DNA of 64,000 bases from Sphingobacterium populi (lineage in GTDB: Bacteria > Bacteroidota > Bacteroidia > Sphingobacteriales > Sphingobacteriaceae): positions 124,001-188,000 of the forward strand of contig NZ_LQXS01000005.1 of assembly GCF_001586775.1 (NCBI RefSeq). The letters are read 5' to 3'. Position numbers and translations under genes: made by a program. The notes beneath the pieces were generated by a model. That model made no database searches and had not been told where the DNA came from. It saw only the letters and a program-made list of their open reading frames with translations. Below, one piece after another: positions 8,370 to 17,231 of this stretch. The stretch's first letter is position 1; each line of letters opens with the position of its first letter.

Positions 8370-9689
8370 TCAAAATTGCAGCGTGAAAACACTACCTTTT
8401 TGAGCCTCACTTTGCACGAAAATATTTCCGTTATGCACTAGCATGATTTGCTTGCTAAGCGTCAGACCGATACCGCTACCGGTCTTCTTCGTGGTAAAAA
8501 ACGGTGTAAATATTTGCTCTTGAATATCCGATTCCATGCCTTCGCCGTTGTCTGATATCTTAAGTAGTACACGACCATTTTCTTCCAATGCCGACATACT
8601 GATGTAAGGCTTTTCGACATCTTTTACCGCTTCCATGGCGTTCAGCATCAAGTTGATGATCACTTGTTCGATCAGGTGCAAGTCGGCCTGAATCGTGGTA
8701 CGCGTATTTTTCAGAATAATATCGACGTCCACGCCTTTTTGGATAAAGGAAGGTTCTAATAAATTGTAGATATTTTCAAATAACTGTACGACGGGTATTT
8801 CTGTAAACTGTGGCTTGTCGACTTTATTAATCAGACGATAGCTTTTCGCAAATTTAAGCAGGCCTTCGCTACGTTTTTTGATCGTGTGCACGCCCACTTT
8901 TACATCCTCCAATTCATCGCTATATGCCGTTTGTTCTAGGCGTTCGTGCAAAGTTTCGGCAATGGAAGATATTGGCGCTATGGAGTTCATGATTTCATGA
9001 GTTAGCACGCGCAGTAGCTTATGCCATGCCCGGTTTTCTGTCTCATCCATCGCATCGTTCACATTTTGGTACATCACGATACGATACGAGCCATTCTCTG
9101 TTTCAAATTCCGATACCTGTATGAGTAATTTGATGCGACCTTTGCTCGAGTGAGCCGTCTCGATATGCTGCTGTCCCATCTTGAGCTGCATCGTTTTCTC
9201 ATATAGTTCTTCGCGGCGCTTTTTCAAACCTTTGATATTGCCTAAGTGCGGTGTTTCGAACATTTCTTTGAATGCATCATTCACCCACTCCACTTTGCCG
9301 CTATTCGCATGATAAAAGATGAGCGCAGAATCTAGCATATTAATCACCTTTGTAAGGTATTGATGCTGAATCTCTCGTTTTGCACTTACCTCCTTAAATG
9401 CCTCATTGATCCGGTTAAAAGAAGCGTACAATTGATTTTCGATCGTATGCGTTTTCTTGACTGCGTAGCGGCGTGTAAAATCTCTATACTTCACCGCTTC
9501 GGAAAATTCATCAATTTGTCGGTGAAGCCAAAGATGCCGGTTGAACCATCGGAAAACCAATATCAAAGCCAAAATTGCAGCTAGGATTGCATAAGCCAAA
9601 GCTTGCGCAAAAAAGAGGTAACCGGCTGCAGCACACAATACCATGAGTATCAATGCTCGAAAAAACTCTTTGAGATGCAGATTTCCCAT
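8370..9689 (-). CDS. NtrY-like sensor histidine kinase
   Basis: A 439-residue inner-membrane kinase. Two closely spaced membrane helices (about residues 9-46) have almost no periplasmic loop. A linker follows, then a PAS-like region (about 110-210, FYHANSGKVEWVNDAF). The HisKA segment is LLRVLTHEIMNSIAPI with phospho-acceptor His231. The ATPase domain has an N box (INLMLNAMEAVKD), G1 SDNGEGM and G2 GSGIGLTLSKQ. It ends about 8370, and the activator gene lies 20 bases upstream, so the two are co-transcribed. The likely partner is that NtrC-type regulator. The lack of a sensor loop suggests it reads a membrane or cytoplasmic signal. Confidence 0.9.
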   Translation of the reverse strand: MGNLHLKEFFRALILMVLCAAAGYLFFAQALAYAILAAILALILVFRWFNRHLWLHRQIDEFSEAVKYRDFTRRYAVKKTHTIENQLYASFNRINEAFKEVSAKREIQHQYLTKVINMLDSALIFYHANSGKVEWVNDAFKEMFETPHLGNIKGLKKRREELYEKTMQLKMGQQHIETAHSSKGRIKLLIQVSEFETENGSYRIVMYQNVNDAMDETENRAWHKLLRVLTHEIMNSIAPISSIAETLHERLEQTAYSDELEDVKVGVHTIKKRSEGLLKFAKSYRLINKVDKPQFTEIPVVQLFENIYNLLEPSFIQKGVDVDIILKNTRTTIQADLHLIEQVIINLMLNAMEAVKDVEKPYISMSALEENGRVLLKISDNGEGMESDIQEQIFTPFFTTKKTGSGIGLTLSKQIMLVHNGNIFVQSEAQKGSVFTLQF

Positions 9690-9709
9690 TTTTTACAATG
9701 TCTTGAGCG

Positions 9710-11077
9710 CTAGATACCGTACTTTTCCATTCTGCGATATAACGCAGCGCGCGTTAAACCTAATTCGCGCGCGGCCTTGCTAATGTTGCCGCTGTAGCGA
9801 TCCATCGCTTGCTGGATGGCTTTGCGTTCTAACTCTTCTAGATTGCGAGGCTGCTCGATGATCTGATTTTCGATGGATGGTGGCGATTCTATAGGTGAAA
9901 ATAACAGATCTGAAGCGCGCAATCCACTATGCTCCGACATAATCACCGCACGCTCTATGCTGTATTGCAATTCACGCACATTGCCTGGAAAATGATATTG
10001 TCGTAATTTTTGGACGGCATCTGGCTCGAATCCTTCGATCGTTTTATGGTATTTGGTGATGTAATGCGCCAGAAAATATTCACCTAGCAAAATCACATCA
10101 TCGCCCCTTTCGCGCAGCGGAGGTACTTGAATCTCTACCGTGTTAATGCGATAAATTAAATCTTTGCGAAAGCGCGACTCATCCGCTAGCGAGCGAATGG
10201 GCACATTCGTAGCAGATAACAATCGGATATCTACAGGCACAGGTTGGGATGAGCCCAAAGGCAAAACTTGTCGATTTTGCAACACACTGAGCAATTTGGC
10301 TTGCTGATGCAAACTAATATTGCCAATCTCGTCTAAGAACAGTGTACCACCATTAGCATGCTCAAAACGACCTTTGCGATCTTCACGCGCATCCGTAAAT
10401 GCTCCTTTTTTGTAGCCGAAAAGTTCACTTTCAAATAAGGTTTCCGTAAGCGAGCCTACATCCACCTTGATATATGGCATCGCCTGTCGCAACGACTGCT
10501 TGTGCAACACTTGCGCAATCACGTCTTTTCCTGTACCGTTCTCTCCCATGATCAGGATGTTCGCATCCGTGGGCGCCACTTTACTAATCTTGTATTGCAG
10601 ATCTTCCATTACAGGCGAATTGCCAATCAATGGGTTATCATCTCTCGATTTCTTATCTATTGACTTGTTGCTGCGCGAAGCCGGCTTTACTTCAGATAGC
10701 GCGCTTTCAAGCGTTTCCAACAATTGCTCATTGTGCCACGGTTTTACGATAAAATCCGACGCGCCAAGCTTCAACGCCTTCACAGCAAGATCTACTGCTC
10801 CATATGCCGTTATCATCACAACGCGTACTTGAGGGAACTTTTCCTTGATCGCAGAAAGCCAATACAGCCCTTCGTTGCCGGTATGAATAGTGCTTTTAAA
10901 ATTCATATCCAGCAACACCAAATCCACCTTTTCTTTAGCAAGCACATGCAGCAATTGCTCGGGATTGGGCTCAATAAATACGTGGTGTACTTTGGGGCGT
11001 AATAGGATGCGTACTGCTGTCAGCAGATCCTGATCGTCATCCACTACCAGTATCGAAGCCTTTTTCATATTTTTCAT
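9710..11077 (-). CDS. Sigma-54-dependent response regulator (NtrC family)
   Basis: A 455-residue activator. The receiver domain (about residues 8-125) has the acidic pocket VVDDD and phospho-Asp57 in LVLLDMNF. The AAA+ sigma-54 interaction domain (about 150-380) shows Walker A GENGTGKD, Walker B GGTLFLDEIGN and a GAFTDA loop in place of the textbook GAFTGA. The Fis-type helix-turn-helix at the C-terminus is NISKAARELGLTRAALYRR. It would bind upstream enhancers as an oligomer and open sigma-54 promoters. Its neighbours are its kinase and the tolC/hlyD efflux genes, whose shared upstream region holds three copies of a 16-bp palindrome. That palindrome is the best candidate for its binding site. 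Confidence 0.95.
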   Translation of the reverse strand: MKNMKKASILVVDDDQDLLTAVRILLRPKVHHVFIEPNPEQLLHVLAKEKVDLVLLDMNFKSTIHTGNEGLYWLSAIKEKFPQVRVVMITAYGAVDLAVKALKLGASDFIVKPWHNEQLLETLESALSEVKPASRSNKSIDKKSRDDNPLIGNSPVMEDLQYKISKVAPTDANILIMGENGTGKDVIAQVLHKQSLRQAMPYIKVDVGSLTETLFESELFGYKKGAFTDAREDRKGRFEHANGGTLFLDEIGNISLHQQAKLLSVLQNRQVLPLGSSQPVPVDIRLLSATNVPIRSLADESRFRKDLIYRINTVEIQVPPLRERGDDVILLGEYFLAHYITKYHKTIEGFEPDAVQKLRQYHFPGNVRELQYSIERAVIMSEHSGLRASDLLFSPIESPPSIENQIIEQPRNLEELERKAIQQAMDRYSGNISKAARELGLTRAALYRRMEKYGI

Positions 11078-11135
11078 TTGGTAGCTCTATACAGATTGTA
11101 AAGAGCTATACTGTGTATTTATTGGTAATTAGCGC

Positions 11136-11157
11136 TGTTGCATTATCATGTGCAACA
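11136..11157. repeat. Inverted repeat upstream of the activator gene
   Basis: TGTTGCA at 11136-11142 and TGCAACA at 11151-11157 face each other across eight bases. It lies in the 94-base gap between tolC and the activator gene, about 60 bases before the activator start. With no T-run it is not an obvious terminator. It could be an operator or the end of the tolC transcript. Confidence 0.4.
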
Positions 11158-11171
11158 CAGGCTAAAGATAA

Positions 11172-12485
11172 CTATAAATCTAACGAGCCAGAATAGAAAT
11201 CATTGATATATTTTTGCAAAAGCCATTCGTAGCGCTTAATTACCAATTGATTTTGGGTATTTTCCAACTTATTCTTAGCCGTTAGATAAATGACCGAATT
11301 GGTCGCCCCCAAATCGAATTGTAATTGTGCTACTCGAAAAGCTTCGGCATAGCTCTGCTCCTGCTGTTGAAGATTATCTACATTTCTCCGCGCGATTTCT
11401 AGATCGAACACCGCTTTTGCTGTATTCTCCCGCAAGGTATTTAAGGCGATCTGCTCCTGCCATCTTACACGTTCCAGATCTACCCTTGCTAACTCCACGC
11501 GATTGCGCACCGTAAATTGATTAAATATAGGAATGCTCAATCCGACCGACACAAAACGACCTAGGAAATTTCTAGCCTGTGTAGGATATGAACTAGGATT
11601 CAAGCTGGAATAGTTTGTATTAAGACCGGCGTCAAATCGCAGCGAAGGAAAAAAAGCGGATCGCTCGCTTTTGATCATCTGTTCGGCTTCTTTTCTACGC
11701 CATTCCCAAGCTTGGAACTGCGGTAAGTTTTGCCGAGCAAGATCGTACAATCGTACATTGTCGCGCACCTGCATTTCGGCAGGAATATCAATTCGCCGCA
11801 GCGAACCAATCTGCTCCGCCGGCACACTCAACAATGTTGCTAATTCGGTACGGCTACTATTCAATCCTTGACGATTTTGCTCAATAGTATTGAGATTAGC
11901 ACTATACTCACCTTTGATGTCATAAAAATCGCCCGGTGCCATTGCGCCTTCGCGATGCATCACTTCCGCATTGCGAAGCCGCTCTTTAGTAACTTCGAAT
12001 TGCTGGACGGATTGCGTGACCAGATCTTCTACCGTAAGTACCTGAATATATGCGGTAATGACATCAAGCTTCAGCACATTAATCTGACCATCAAACTCTA
12101 ACTTACCTGCCTCACGCGCCGACGAACGCCGACGAATCTCGTGCAAAATACGAAAGCCATTTTGTAGCGACAGCCCTGAATTTAGATTCATATTTCCCGA
12201 ATTCACCGTTTCTTCCACAAACTGATTCGTTGTGGGATCTACATTCCGTCCGGTACTAATTCCGTGGCTGATCCCGCCATTCAATGTTGGAATTAGGATT
12301 TGTTTTGCCTGTTTGTATTGTATATCATTGGCCCTTAGATCCAATGCAGACTGCCGCAAGGTCGGATTATTCGCCACGGCCAACTCCAAACAATCCGACA
12401 AGCTACGAATGCTGTCTACCTGAGCAAAAGCCTGCGTAATGTACGTGATGAGTGCGACGATAAGAAGGATTAGTTTGTACCACAT
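11172..12485 (-). CDS. TolC-family outer membrane efflux protein
   Basis: A 437-residue outer membrane channel subunit. The signal peptide (about residues 1-21, ending QAFA) is followed by two TolC-type repeats rich in long helices. The first has the SLSDCLELAVANNPTLRQSALDL start typical of OEP domains, the second the RNRVELARVDLERVRWQEQIALN region. It would form the trimeric exit duct for a MacAB-like pump. It is divergently transcribed from the HlyD/MacA-like adaptor gene, and the 307-base region between them holds both putative sigma-54 promoters and three enhancer-like palindromes. Substrate unknown. Confidence 0.92.
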   Translation of the reverse strand: MWYKLILLIVALITYITQAFAQVDSIRSLSDCLELAVANNPTLRQSALDLRANDIQYKQAKQILIPTLNGGISHGISTGRNVDPTTNQFVEETVNSGNMNLNSGLSLQNGFRILHEIRRRSSAREAGKLEFDGQINVLKLDVITAYIQVLTVEDLVTQSVQQFEVTKERLRNAEVMHREGAMAPGDFYDIKGEYSANLNTIEQNRQGLNSSRTELATLLSVPAEQIGSLRRIDIPAEMQVRDNVRLYDLARQNLPQFQAWEWRRKEAEQMIKSERSAFFPSLRFDAGLNTNYSSLNPSSYPTQARNFLGRFVSVGLSIPIFNQFTVRNRVELARVDLERVRWQEQIALNTLRENTAKAVFDLEIARRNVDNLQQQEQSYAEAFRVAQLQFDLGATNSVIYLTAKNKLENTQNQLVIKRYEWLLQKYINDFYSGSLDL

Positions 12486-12511
12486 TATTGTATTCGTTTG
12501 CTTCGATCAAT

Positions 12512-12527
12512 TCACAGCAAGTGCCAA
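12512..12527 (-). promoter_or_regulatory. Putative sigma-54 promoter of tolC
   Basis: On the minus strand TTGGCAC (12527-12521) is a perfect -24 element. The GG-N10 position falls on GA rather than GC, so the -12 element is weak. It lies 26 bases before the tolC start. The nearest palindrome edge (12580) is 55 bases from the GG. Confidence 0.5.
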
Positions 12528-12579
12528 AGTTGCAAAACACTGATTATCAACAAAAGAACATCGAACAGCGACCGCTTGG

Positions 12580-12595
12580 TGTTCATTTTCGAACA
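12580..12595. promoter_or_regulatory. Enhancer-like palindrome A1
   Basis: TGTTCATTTTCGAACA, a 16-bp palindromic site of the TGTTCG-N4-CGAACA type. It is one of three in the tolC/hlyD intergenic region and lies 21 bp (start to start) from A2. Confidence 0.6.
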
Positions 12596-12600
12596 ATCTT

Positions 12601-12616
12601 TGTTCGCTACTGAACA
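12601..12616. promoter_or_regulatory. Enhancer-like palindrome A2
   Basis: TGTTCGCTACTGAACA, the same 16-bp site type. With A1 it forms a pair spaced two helical turns apart, as expected for cooperative dimers of an NtrC-type activator. Confidence 0.6.
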
Positions 12617-12647
12617 ACAGCCAAATTGTCCATCTTCGCACATTAAG

Positions 12648-12663
12648 TGTACGATATCGAACA
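12648..12663. promoter_or_regulatory. Enhancer-like palindrome A3
   Basis: TGTACGATATCGAACA, same site type. Its right edge is 55 bases before the GG of the hlyD-side -24 element. It is nearly identical to site B2 at 32173. Confidence 0.6.
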
Positions 12664-12715
12664 TGAACCGCACCACACATCGATATAATACTCATAAAAT
12701 CAGGTTATTACGTTT

Positions 12716-12731
12716 TTGGCACATCATTGTA
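12716..12731 (+). promoter_or_regulatory. Putative sigma-54 promoter of the hlyD-permease operon
   Basis: TTGGCAC at 12716-12722 is a perfect -24 element. A TTGT follows at 12727-12730, one base closer than the strict -12 position, so the -12 match is imperfect. It lies about 60 bases before the adaptor ATG. Confidence 0.5.
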
Positions 12732-12792
12732 TATAGATGGATGGCGAGCAATATGCCAATAGTAAATTAAACATTAAATATCTGCTGTACCG

Positions 12793-14046
12793 ATGGACAG
12801 AGCAATTGAGAAAAAAAAGTGGGGAACTAAACGAATATTGACGATTATAGGCGTGTTGGCTTTGGTCGGATTAATCGGCGCGAGCTATTACTATACCAGC
12901 GGCAATAGTAGGCTCAATGTAGATAGCGAGCGTATAAGCATTTTCGAAGTCAAAGAAGGAACATTTCAGGAGTTTATCCCAATCAATGGAACCGTGCTAC
13001 CGATCAGCAGTATTTACCTAGATGCTTCTGTGGGCGGACGCGTGGAGGAAAAATATGTAGAAGATGGCGCACACTTGAAAAAAGGTGATCCTATTATGCG
13101 CCTTTCTAACACAGACTTAGAATTAAGCTTGGTCAATCAAGAAACACAGGTACTCAATTTGTTGACTCAGGCACAAATCGCACAGACTAATGCACAACAA
13201 GTCACGATATCGAACCGCAATCAAATGGCCGATGTAGAATTGGCCGTTAAAGAAGCGGAACGCCTGTACACGCTCAACAAGAAACTGTACGAAGAAAAGG
13301 CTATCGGCTCACAAGAATACCAGAAATCAGTCAATGATTATAACTACCAAAAGCAACGCATTGAGCTGACTAGCCAAATCTTAAAGCAAGATGAGGTGTC
13401 GAATAATCAAAAAGCGGGTCAAGATCGTAAAACGTACGAACGTACGCAAAGCGCGCTGGAGCTGATGCGCCAAAAAGTGGGTGACTTGATCGTACGATCA
13501 CCCGTAGATGGACAATTGACATCCTTTGATGCGGAAATTGGACAAAGCAAAAATGCGGGCGAGCGATTAGGACAATTGGATGTACTTTCGGGCTTTAAAG
13601 TACGCGCTGATATTGATGAGCACTATATCAACCGGATCTTTCCGGGTTTAGCAGGCCAATTCACGATCAGCGGCAAACCGTATAAATTGGAAATCAAGAA
13701 AGTCTATACGCAAGTAAAAGACGGCCGTTTTCAAGTTGATATGGAATTTGTGGGTGAAGCGCCATCCGGCATTCGCCGTGGCCAAACGCTGCAGACTCGT
13801 TTAGCACTAAGCGATGAAACCAAAGGTATTTTATTAGCCAAAGGCGGTTTCTACCAACAAACGGGCGGCAACTGGATCTTCAAACTAGATAAAGACGGGA
13901 CAACGGCTTATCGCATGGATATCCAATTGGGGCGTCAAAATCCAGAATATTATGAAGTAATTGGGGGGTTGAAGCCGGGCGACAAAGTCGTGGTATCTAG
14001 CTACGAAACGTATGATAAAGTGCAGGAACTGAATATCAAGAAATAA
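12793..14046 (+). CDS. HlyD/MacA-family periplasmic adaptor
   Basis: A 417-residue membrane-fusion protein that would bridge inner-membrane MacB-type permeases to TolC. One N-terminal membrane helix (about residues 16-37) is followed by a split lipoyl domain. Its first half is YLDASVGGRVEEKYVEDGAH and its second is IVRSPVDGQLTSFDAEIG. Between them is a long helical hairpin (about 110-235, rich in Q/K/E). A beta-barrel and membrane-proximal domain follow, ending GDKVVVSSYETYDKVQEL. It is first in a plus-strand operon, 19 bases before the first permease, and divergent from tolC. The operon context supports a MacA role. Confidence 0.93.
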   Translation: MDRAIEKKKWGTKRILTIIGVLALVGLIGASYYYTSGNSRLNVDSERISIFEVKEGTFQEFIPINGTVLPISSIYLDASVGGRVEEKYVEDGAHLKKGDPIMRLSNTDLELSLVNQETQVLNLLTQAQIAQTNAQQVTISNRNQMADVELAVKEAERLYTLNKKLYEEKAIGSQEYQKSVNDYNYQKQRIELTSQILKQDEVSNNQKAGQDRKTYERTQSALELMRQKVGDLIVRSPVDGQLTSFDAEIGQSKNAGERLGQLDVLSGFKVRADIDEHYINRIFPGLAGQFTISGKPYKLEIKKVYTQVKDGRFQVDMEFVGEAPSGIRRGQTLQTRLALSDETKGILLAKGGFYQQTGGNWIFKLDKDGTTAYRMDIQLGRQNPEYYEVIGGLKPGDKVVVSSYETYDKVQELNIKK

Positions 14047-14065
14047 TCATTAACCGCAACAAACC

Positions 14066-16435
14066 ATGATCAAAATCTTTATCAAATCGGCCTTTCGCAA
14101 CCTTTGGAAAACCAAAGGATACAGCTTTCTGAATATTTTTGGGCTAGCGGTAGGTATAACCGCAGCAGCACTCATATTCCTATGGGTAGAAGATCACGTG
14201 ACCAAAAATGATCACTTCCCTAACAAGAAAGACATATACGTAGTAAAATCCACGCAGAAGTACGACGGCACTACCTACGTATTCGAATCCACGCCCGGCC
14301 CATTTGCTAAAGCTATTAGCGATGATATTGCCGGCATTAAATATGCAACCAGATTGAACTGGGGAGATAATCTCCTTTTATCCTTAGGAGACAAAGCCAT
14401 TAACCAGCGTGGTTATTATGCGGATCCAGCTTTCTTGGATATTCTCTCTGTTGAATTTTTACAAGGTGATCGCCGCTCGGCTTTTTCAGAACTGAACAAT
14501 ATCCTGCTGAACGAATCTACCGCAAAACGTCTTTTCGGGAACGAATCGGCTCTAAACAAAATTATTAGGGTGAACAATGATGAAAGCTACACGGTAAGCG
14601 GTGTAGTGAAGGAGTTTCCAATCAATAGCAATTTTAAATTTGATTGGATTATTAACTTTAAGAAATACGAGTTAGCTAATCCTTGGCTAGAAAACTGGGA
14701 TTCTAATGGATTGATTACTGTAGTACAGTTGGATCCATCAGCCAGCTTGTCAGCTGTTAATGCTACTATGTTAGATTTTGCCAAAGCAAAAACGAATGGT
14801 GAGGTGACGTTTTATCAAAACTTCCTCTATCCGATGAACCGTTGGACGCTCTACAACTCCTTTGATAACGATGGTGTGGAGCGCGAAGGTGCACTTAAGC
14901 ATATCCGTTTATTTAGCATTATTGCTTGGGTAGTTCTGTTGATCGCTTGCATCAATTTTATGAACTTGGCTACGGCACGTTCCGAGAAACGCGCCAAAGA
15001 GGTTGGAATGCGTAAGGTGGTGGGCGCTAAGCGCTATACGCTGATTTTGCAATTTTTAAGTGAGGCATTAATTAGTGCTGCTTTTGCCGTAATCTTGGCT
15101 GTTGGACTTATTCACCTCTCTATCGGTTCTTTCAATAGCTTGCTCAACACGAACTTGACCGTCGATCTACTCGAACCAGCACATCTTTACTTTCTCGGTG
15201 GAATTCTATTAACCTGCGGCTTGCTGGCAGGTAGTTATCCCGCTTTTTATCTTTCCTCTTTCAACCCTTTAAAAACTTTAAAAGGCGCCAAACAGAAAGT
15301 TGGAACTGCCGGATTCATCCGTCGTGGTTTGGTGGTGTTACAATATACCGCTTCGGTTTTATTAGTAATTTGTACCGTCATCATCTACCAACAAATCCAA
15401 CACACTAAAAATCGAGATTTAGGCTTTGAACGCAGTCAGGTAATCAACACTTCTCTTCAGGGAAATATGGCCAAACACCTAGACGTCATTAAAGACCATC
15501 TCAAGGCAACAGGCCATATCGAAGATGTTGGGGTGAGTGATAATAACATCATGGATATTGGCTCTAACGCCAGTGGATTTGATTGGGAAGGTAAAGATCC
15601 GAAAAGTCATATTCTCATTAGTATTTTGAAAGCCGACGATGATTTTATCCCTAGCTTGAGCATGACGTTGCACGATGGCAGAAACTTCAAACCACATTTC
15701 ACAGGCGATAGCACTTCCGTAATTGTGAATGCAACATTAGCCAAAATGATGCAAGCGGATGGCATGGTGACCGGACAGACTTTGCATTGGAACAATGAAT
15801 TGCACACAATCATCGGTGTAGTCAATGATTTCATGTTCAACAGCGTTTTTTCGGTCAACCCCGAACCGCTCGTTATTTTTCCGACCAATTATGAATATGG
15901 AACGCTCTATATCAAAACGAAGGCAGGAGTAGATTTACCTGAAACGCTATCGCAAATCGAACGCATTATCAAAGCGAATAATCCAGAGTATCCGTTTGAA
16001 TACCGTTTTCTGGATGAGACCTTCAACAGTAAGTTCACGTCTGTGGTACGCGTACAAAACTTGGCTTCGATATTTGCGGTACTTTCCATTTTCATTTCTT
16101 GCTTAGGCTTATTTGGATTGGCATCCTATTCCGCAGAGCAACGCGCCAAGGAAATCAGCATCCGCAAAATATTAGGTGCTTCTATTGGTCGCCTCGTAGG
16201 CATGTTAAATAAAGAATTTATCGTGCTGGTCAGTCTTTCTTGCTTGATCGCTTTTCCTCTTGGATGGTGGTTTATGCACGATTGGTTGGGCAGCTATAAA
16301 TATCGCATCGCCATCAGTTGGACGGTGTTTCTGTTGGCCGCCTGTCTGGCGATTCTGATCGCTGTACTCACGGTGAGTTCGCATGCTTGGCGTGCGGCAA
16401 CAGCCAATCCAACAAAAACATTAAAAGAACAATAA
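14066..16435 (+). CDS. FtsX/MacB-type ABC transporter permease 1
   Basis: A 789-residue inner-membrane protein without its own ATPase domain. The first membrane helix (about residues 21-41) is followed by a MacB-type periplasmic domain and an FtsX block of three helices carrying the coupling motif ARSEKRAKEVGMRKVVGA. Then come a single helix, a second periplasmic domain and a second FtsX block with AEQRAKEISIRKILGAS. The tail is ANPTKTLKEQ, the most diverged of the seven paralogues here. The doubled layout makes one chain a complete permease. The ATPase gene begins 30 bases downstream and is the likely engine, though it is frame-broken as read. Confidence 0.93.
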   Translation: MIKIFIKSAFRNLWKTKGYSFLNIFGLAVGITAAALIFLWVEDHVTKNDHFPNKKDIYVVKSTQKYDGTTYVFESTPGPFAKAISDDIAGIKYATRLNWGDNLLLSLGDKAINQRGYYADPAFLDILSVEFLQGDRRSAFSELNNILLNESTAKRLFGNESALNKIIRVNNDESYTVSGVVKEFPINSNFKFDWIINFKKYELANPWLENWDSNGLITVVQLDPSASLSAVNATMLDFAKAKTNGEVTFYQNFLYPMNRWTLYNSFDNDGVEREGALKHIRLFSIIAWVVLLIACINFMNLATARSEKRAKEVGMRKVVGAKRYTLILQFLSEALISAAFAVILAVGLIHLSIGSFNSLLNTNLTVDLLEPAHLYFLGGILLTCGLLAGSYPAFYLSSFNPLKTLKGAKQKVGTAGFIRRGLVVLQYTASVLLVICTVIIYQQIQHTKNRDLGFERSQVINTSLQGNMAKHLDVIKDHLKATGHIEDVGVSDNNIMDIGSNASGFDWEGKDPKSHILISILKADDDFIPSLSMTLHDGRNFKPHFTGDSTSVIVNATLAKMMQADGMVTGQTLHWNNELHTIIGVVNDFMFNSVFSVNPEPLVIFPTNYEYGTLYIKTKAGVDLPETLSQIERIIKANNPEYPFEYRFLDETFNSKFTSVVRVQNLASIFAVLSIFISCLGLFGLASYSAEQRAKEISIRKILGASIGRLVGMLNKEFIVLVSLSCLIAFPLGWWFMHDWLGSYKYRIAISWTVFLLAACLAILIAVLTVSSHAWRAATANPTKTLKEQ

Positions 16436-16465
16436 ACAAGACACCCACAATAAAAGAAACAGCAT

Positions 16466-17144
16466 ATGATTAAGATAACTAACCTCCAAAAATTTTACCG
16501 TACCGAAGAGGTAGAAACGGTAGCCTTGAATGACCTGAATATTCACGTACAAGAGGGCGAATTTGTCGCCGTCATGGGACCTTCAGGTTGTGGAAAATCA
16601 ACCTTATTGAATATCATCGGACTATTGGATGATTTGGACGAAGGCAGTTATGTATTTAACAATGTGGAGGTAGCCAAATTCAATGAGCGCAAACGCTCGG
16701 ACTTGCGCAAGCACAATATCGGTTTTGTCTTTCAGAGCTTTAACCTGATTGATGAATTGACGGTTTTTGAAAATGTGGAATTACCCTTGATCTATACCAA
16801 TGTACCAGCGGCCGAGCGCAAAAAAACGTGTGGAAGAAGTATTGGAAAAAGTGCAAATCATGCACCGCCGCAATCACTTCCCACAGCAACTTTCTGGTGG
16901 TCAGCAACAGCGTGTGGCGGTAGCACGTGCCGTAGTCAACAATCCGAAACTGATCTTAGCCGATGAGCCAACAGGTAACTTGGATTCGTCGAATGGTAAT
17001 GAAGTGATGAACTTATTAACCGAATTGAATGAAGCTGGCACCACGATCGTGATGGTAACGCACAGTGAGCACGATGCGAAATTCTCCGACCGCGTGATCC
17101 GCATGCTGGACGGACAAGTCATTATGGAAACCACCACCGTTTAA
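16466..17144 (+). pseudogene. MacB/LolD-type ABC ATPase, frame-broken at an A7 run
   Basis: This nucleotide-binding subunit would power the neighbouring permeases. The first frame has Walker A GPSGCGKST and the Q-loop VFQSFNLIDELT, and runs to AAERKK. It then goes off into an unrelated tail ending at 16966. The other frame continues correctly as RVEEVLEKVQIM, signature LSGGQQQRVAVARA, Walker [13 protein letters not shown] and the His-switch MVTHS, ending at 17144. The switch falls at seven A residues (16820-16826). With six A the gene would encode a normal 225-residue ATPase. The shift needed is +1 (drop one A). Sequence error, a real lesion or transcriptional slippage at the A-run are all possible. 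Confidence 0.85.
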
Positions 17145-17231
17145 TCTCCTGCAAGCAAGCTAATTGTATTCGTCCAGAATAAAAGCCGAATAACAACATC
17201 ATTATCAACTACCTAAAACAACTGATTAATT

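Noticed and set aside
8225..8410. Separate small gene between the kinase and the methyltransferase relative
   Set aside because: It overlaps the ends of both neighbours, has no recognisable features and no promoter.
12555..12566. A fourth enhancer site in cluster A (GAACATCGAACA)
   Set aside because: It carries two direct half-sites but no inverted partner at the N4 spacing.
16815..16830. Programmed -1 ribosomal frameshift in the first ATPase gene
   Set aside because: The A-run followed by C looks like a slippery heptamer, but the second frame requires a +1 net shift, so a -1 slip would not join the domains.
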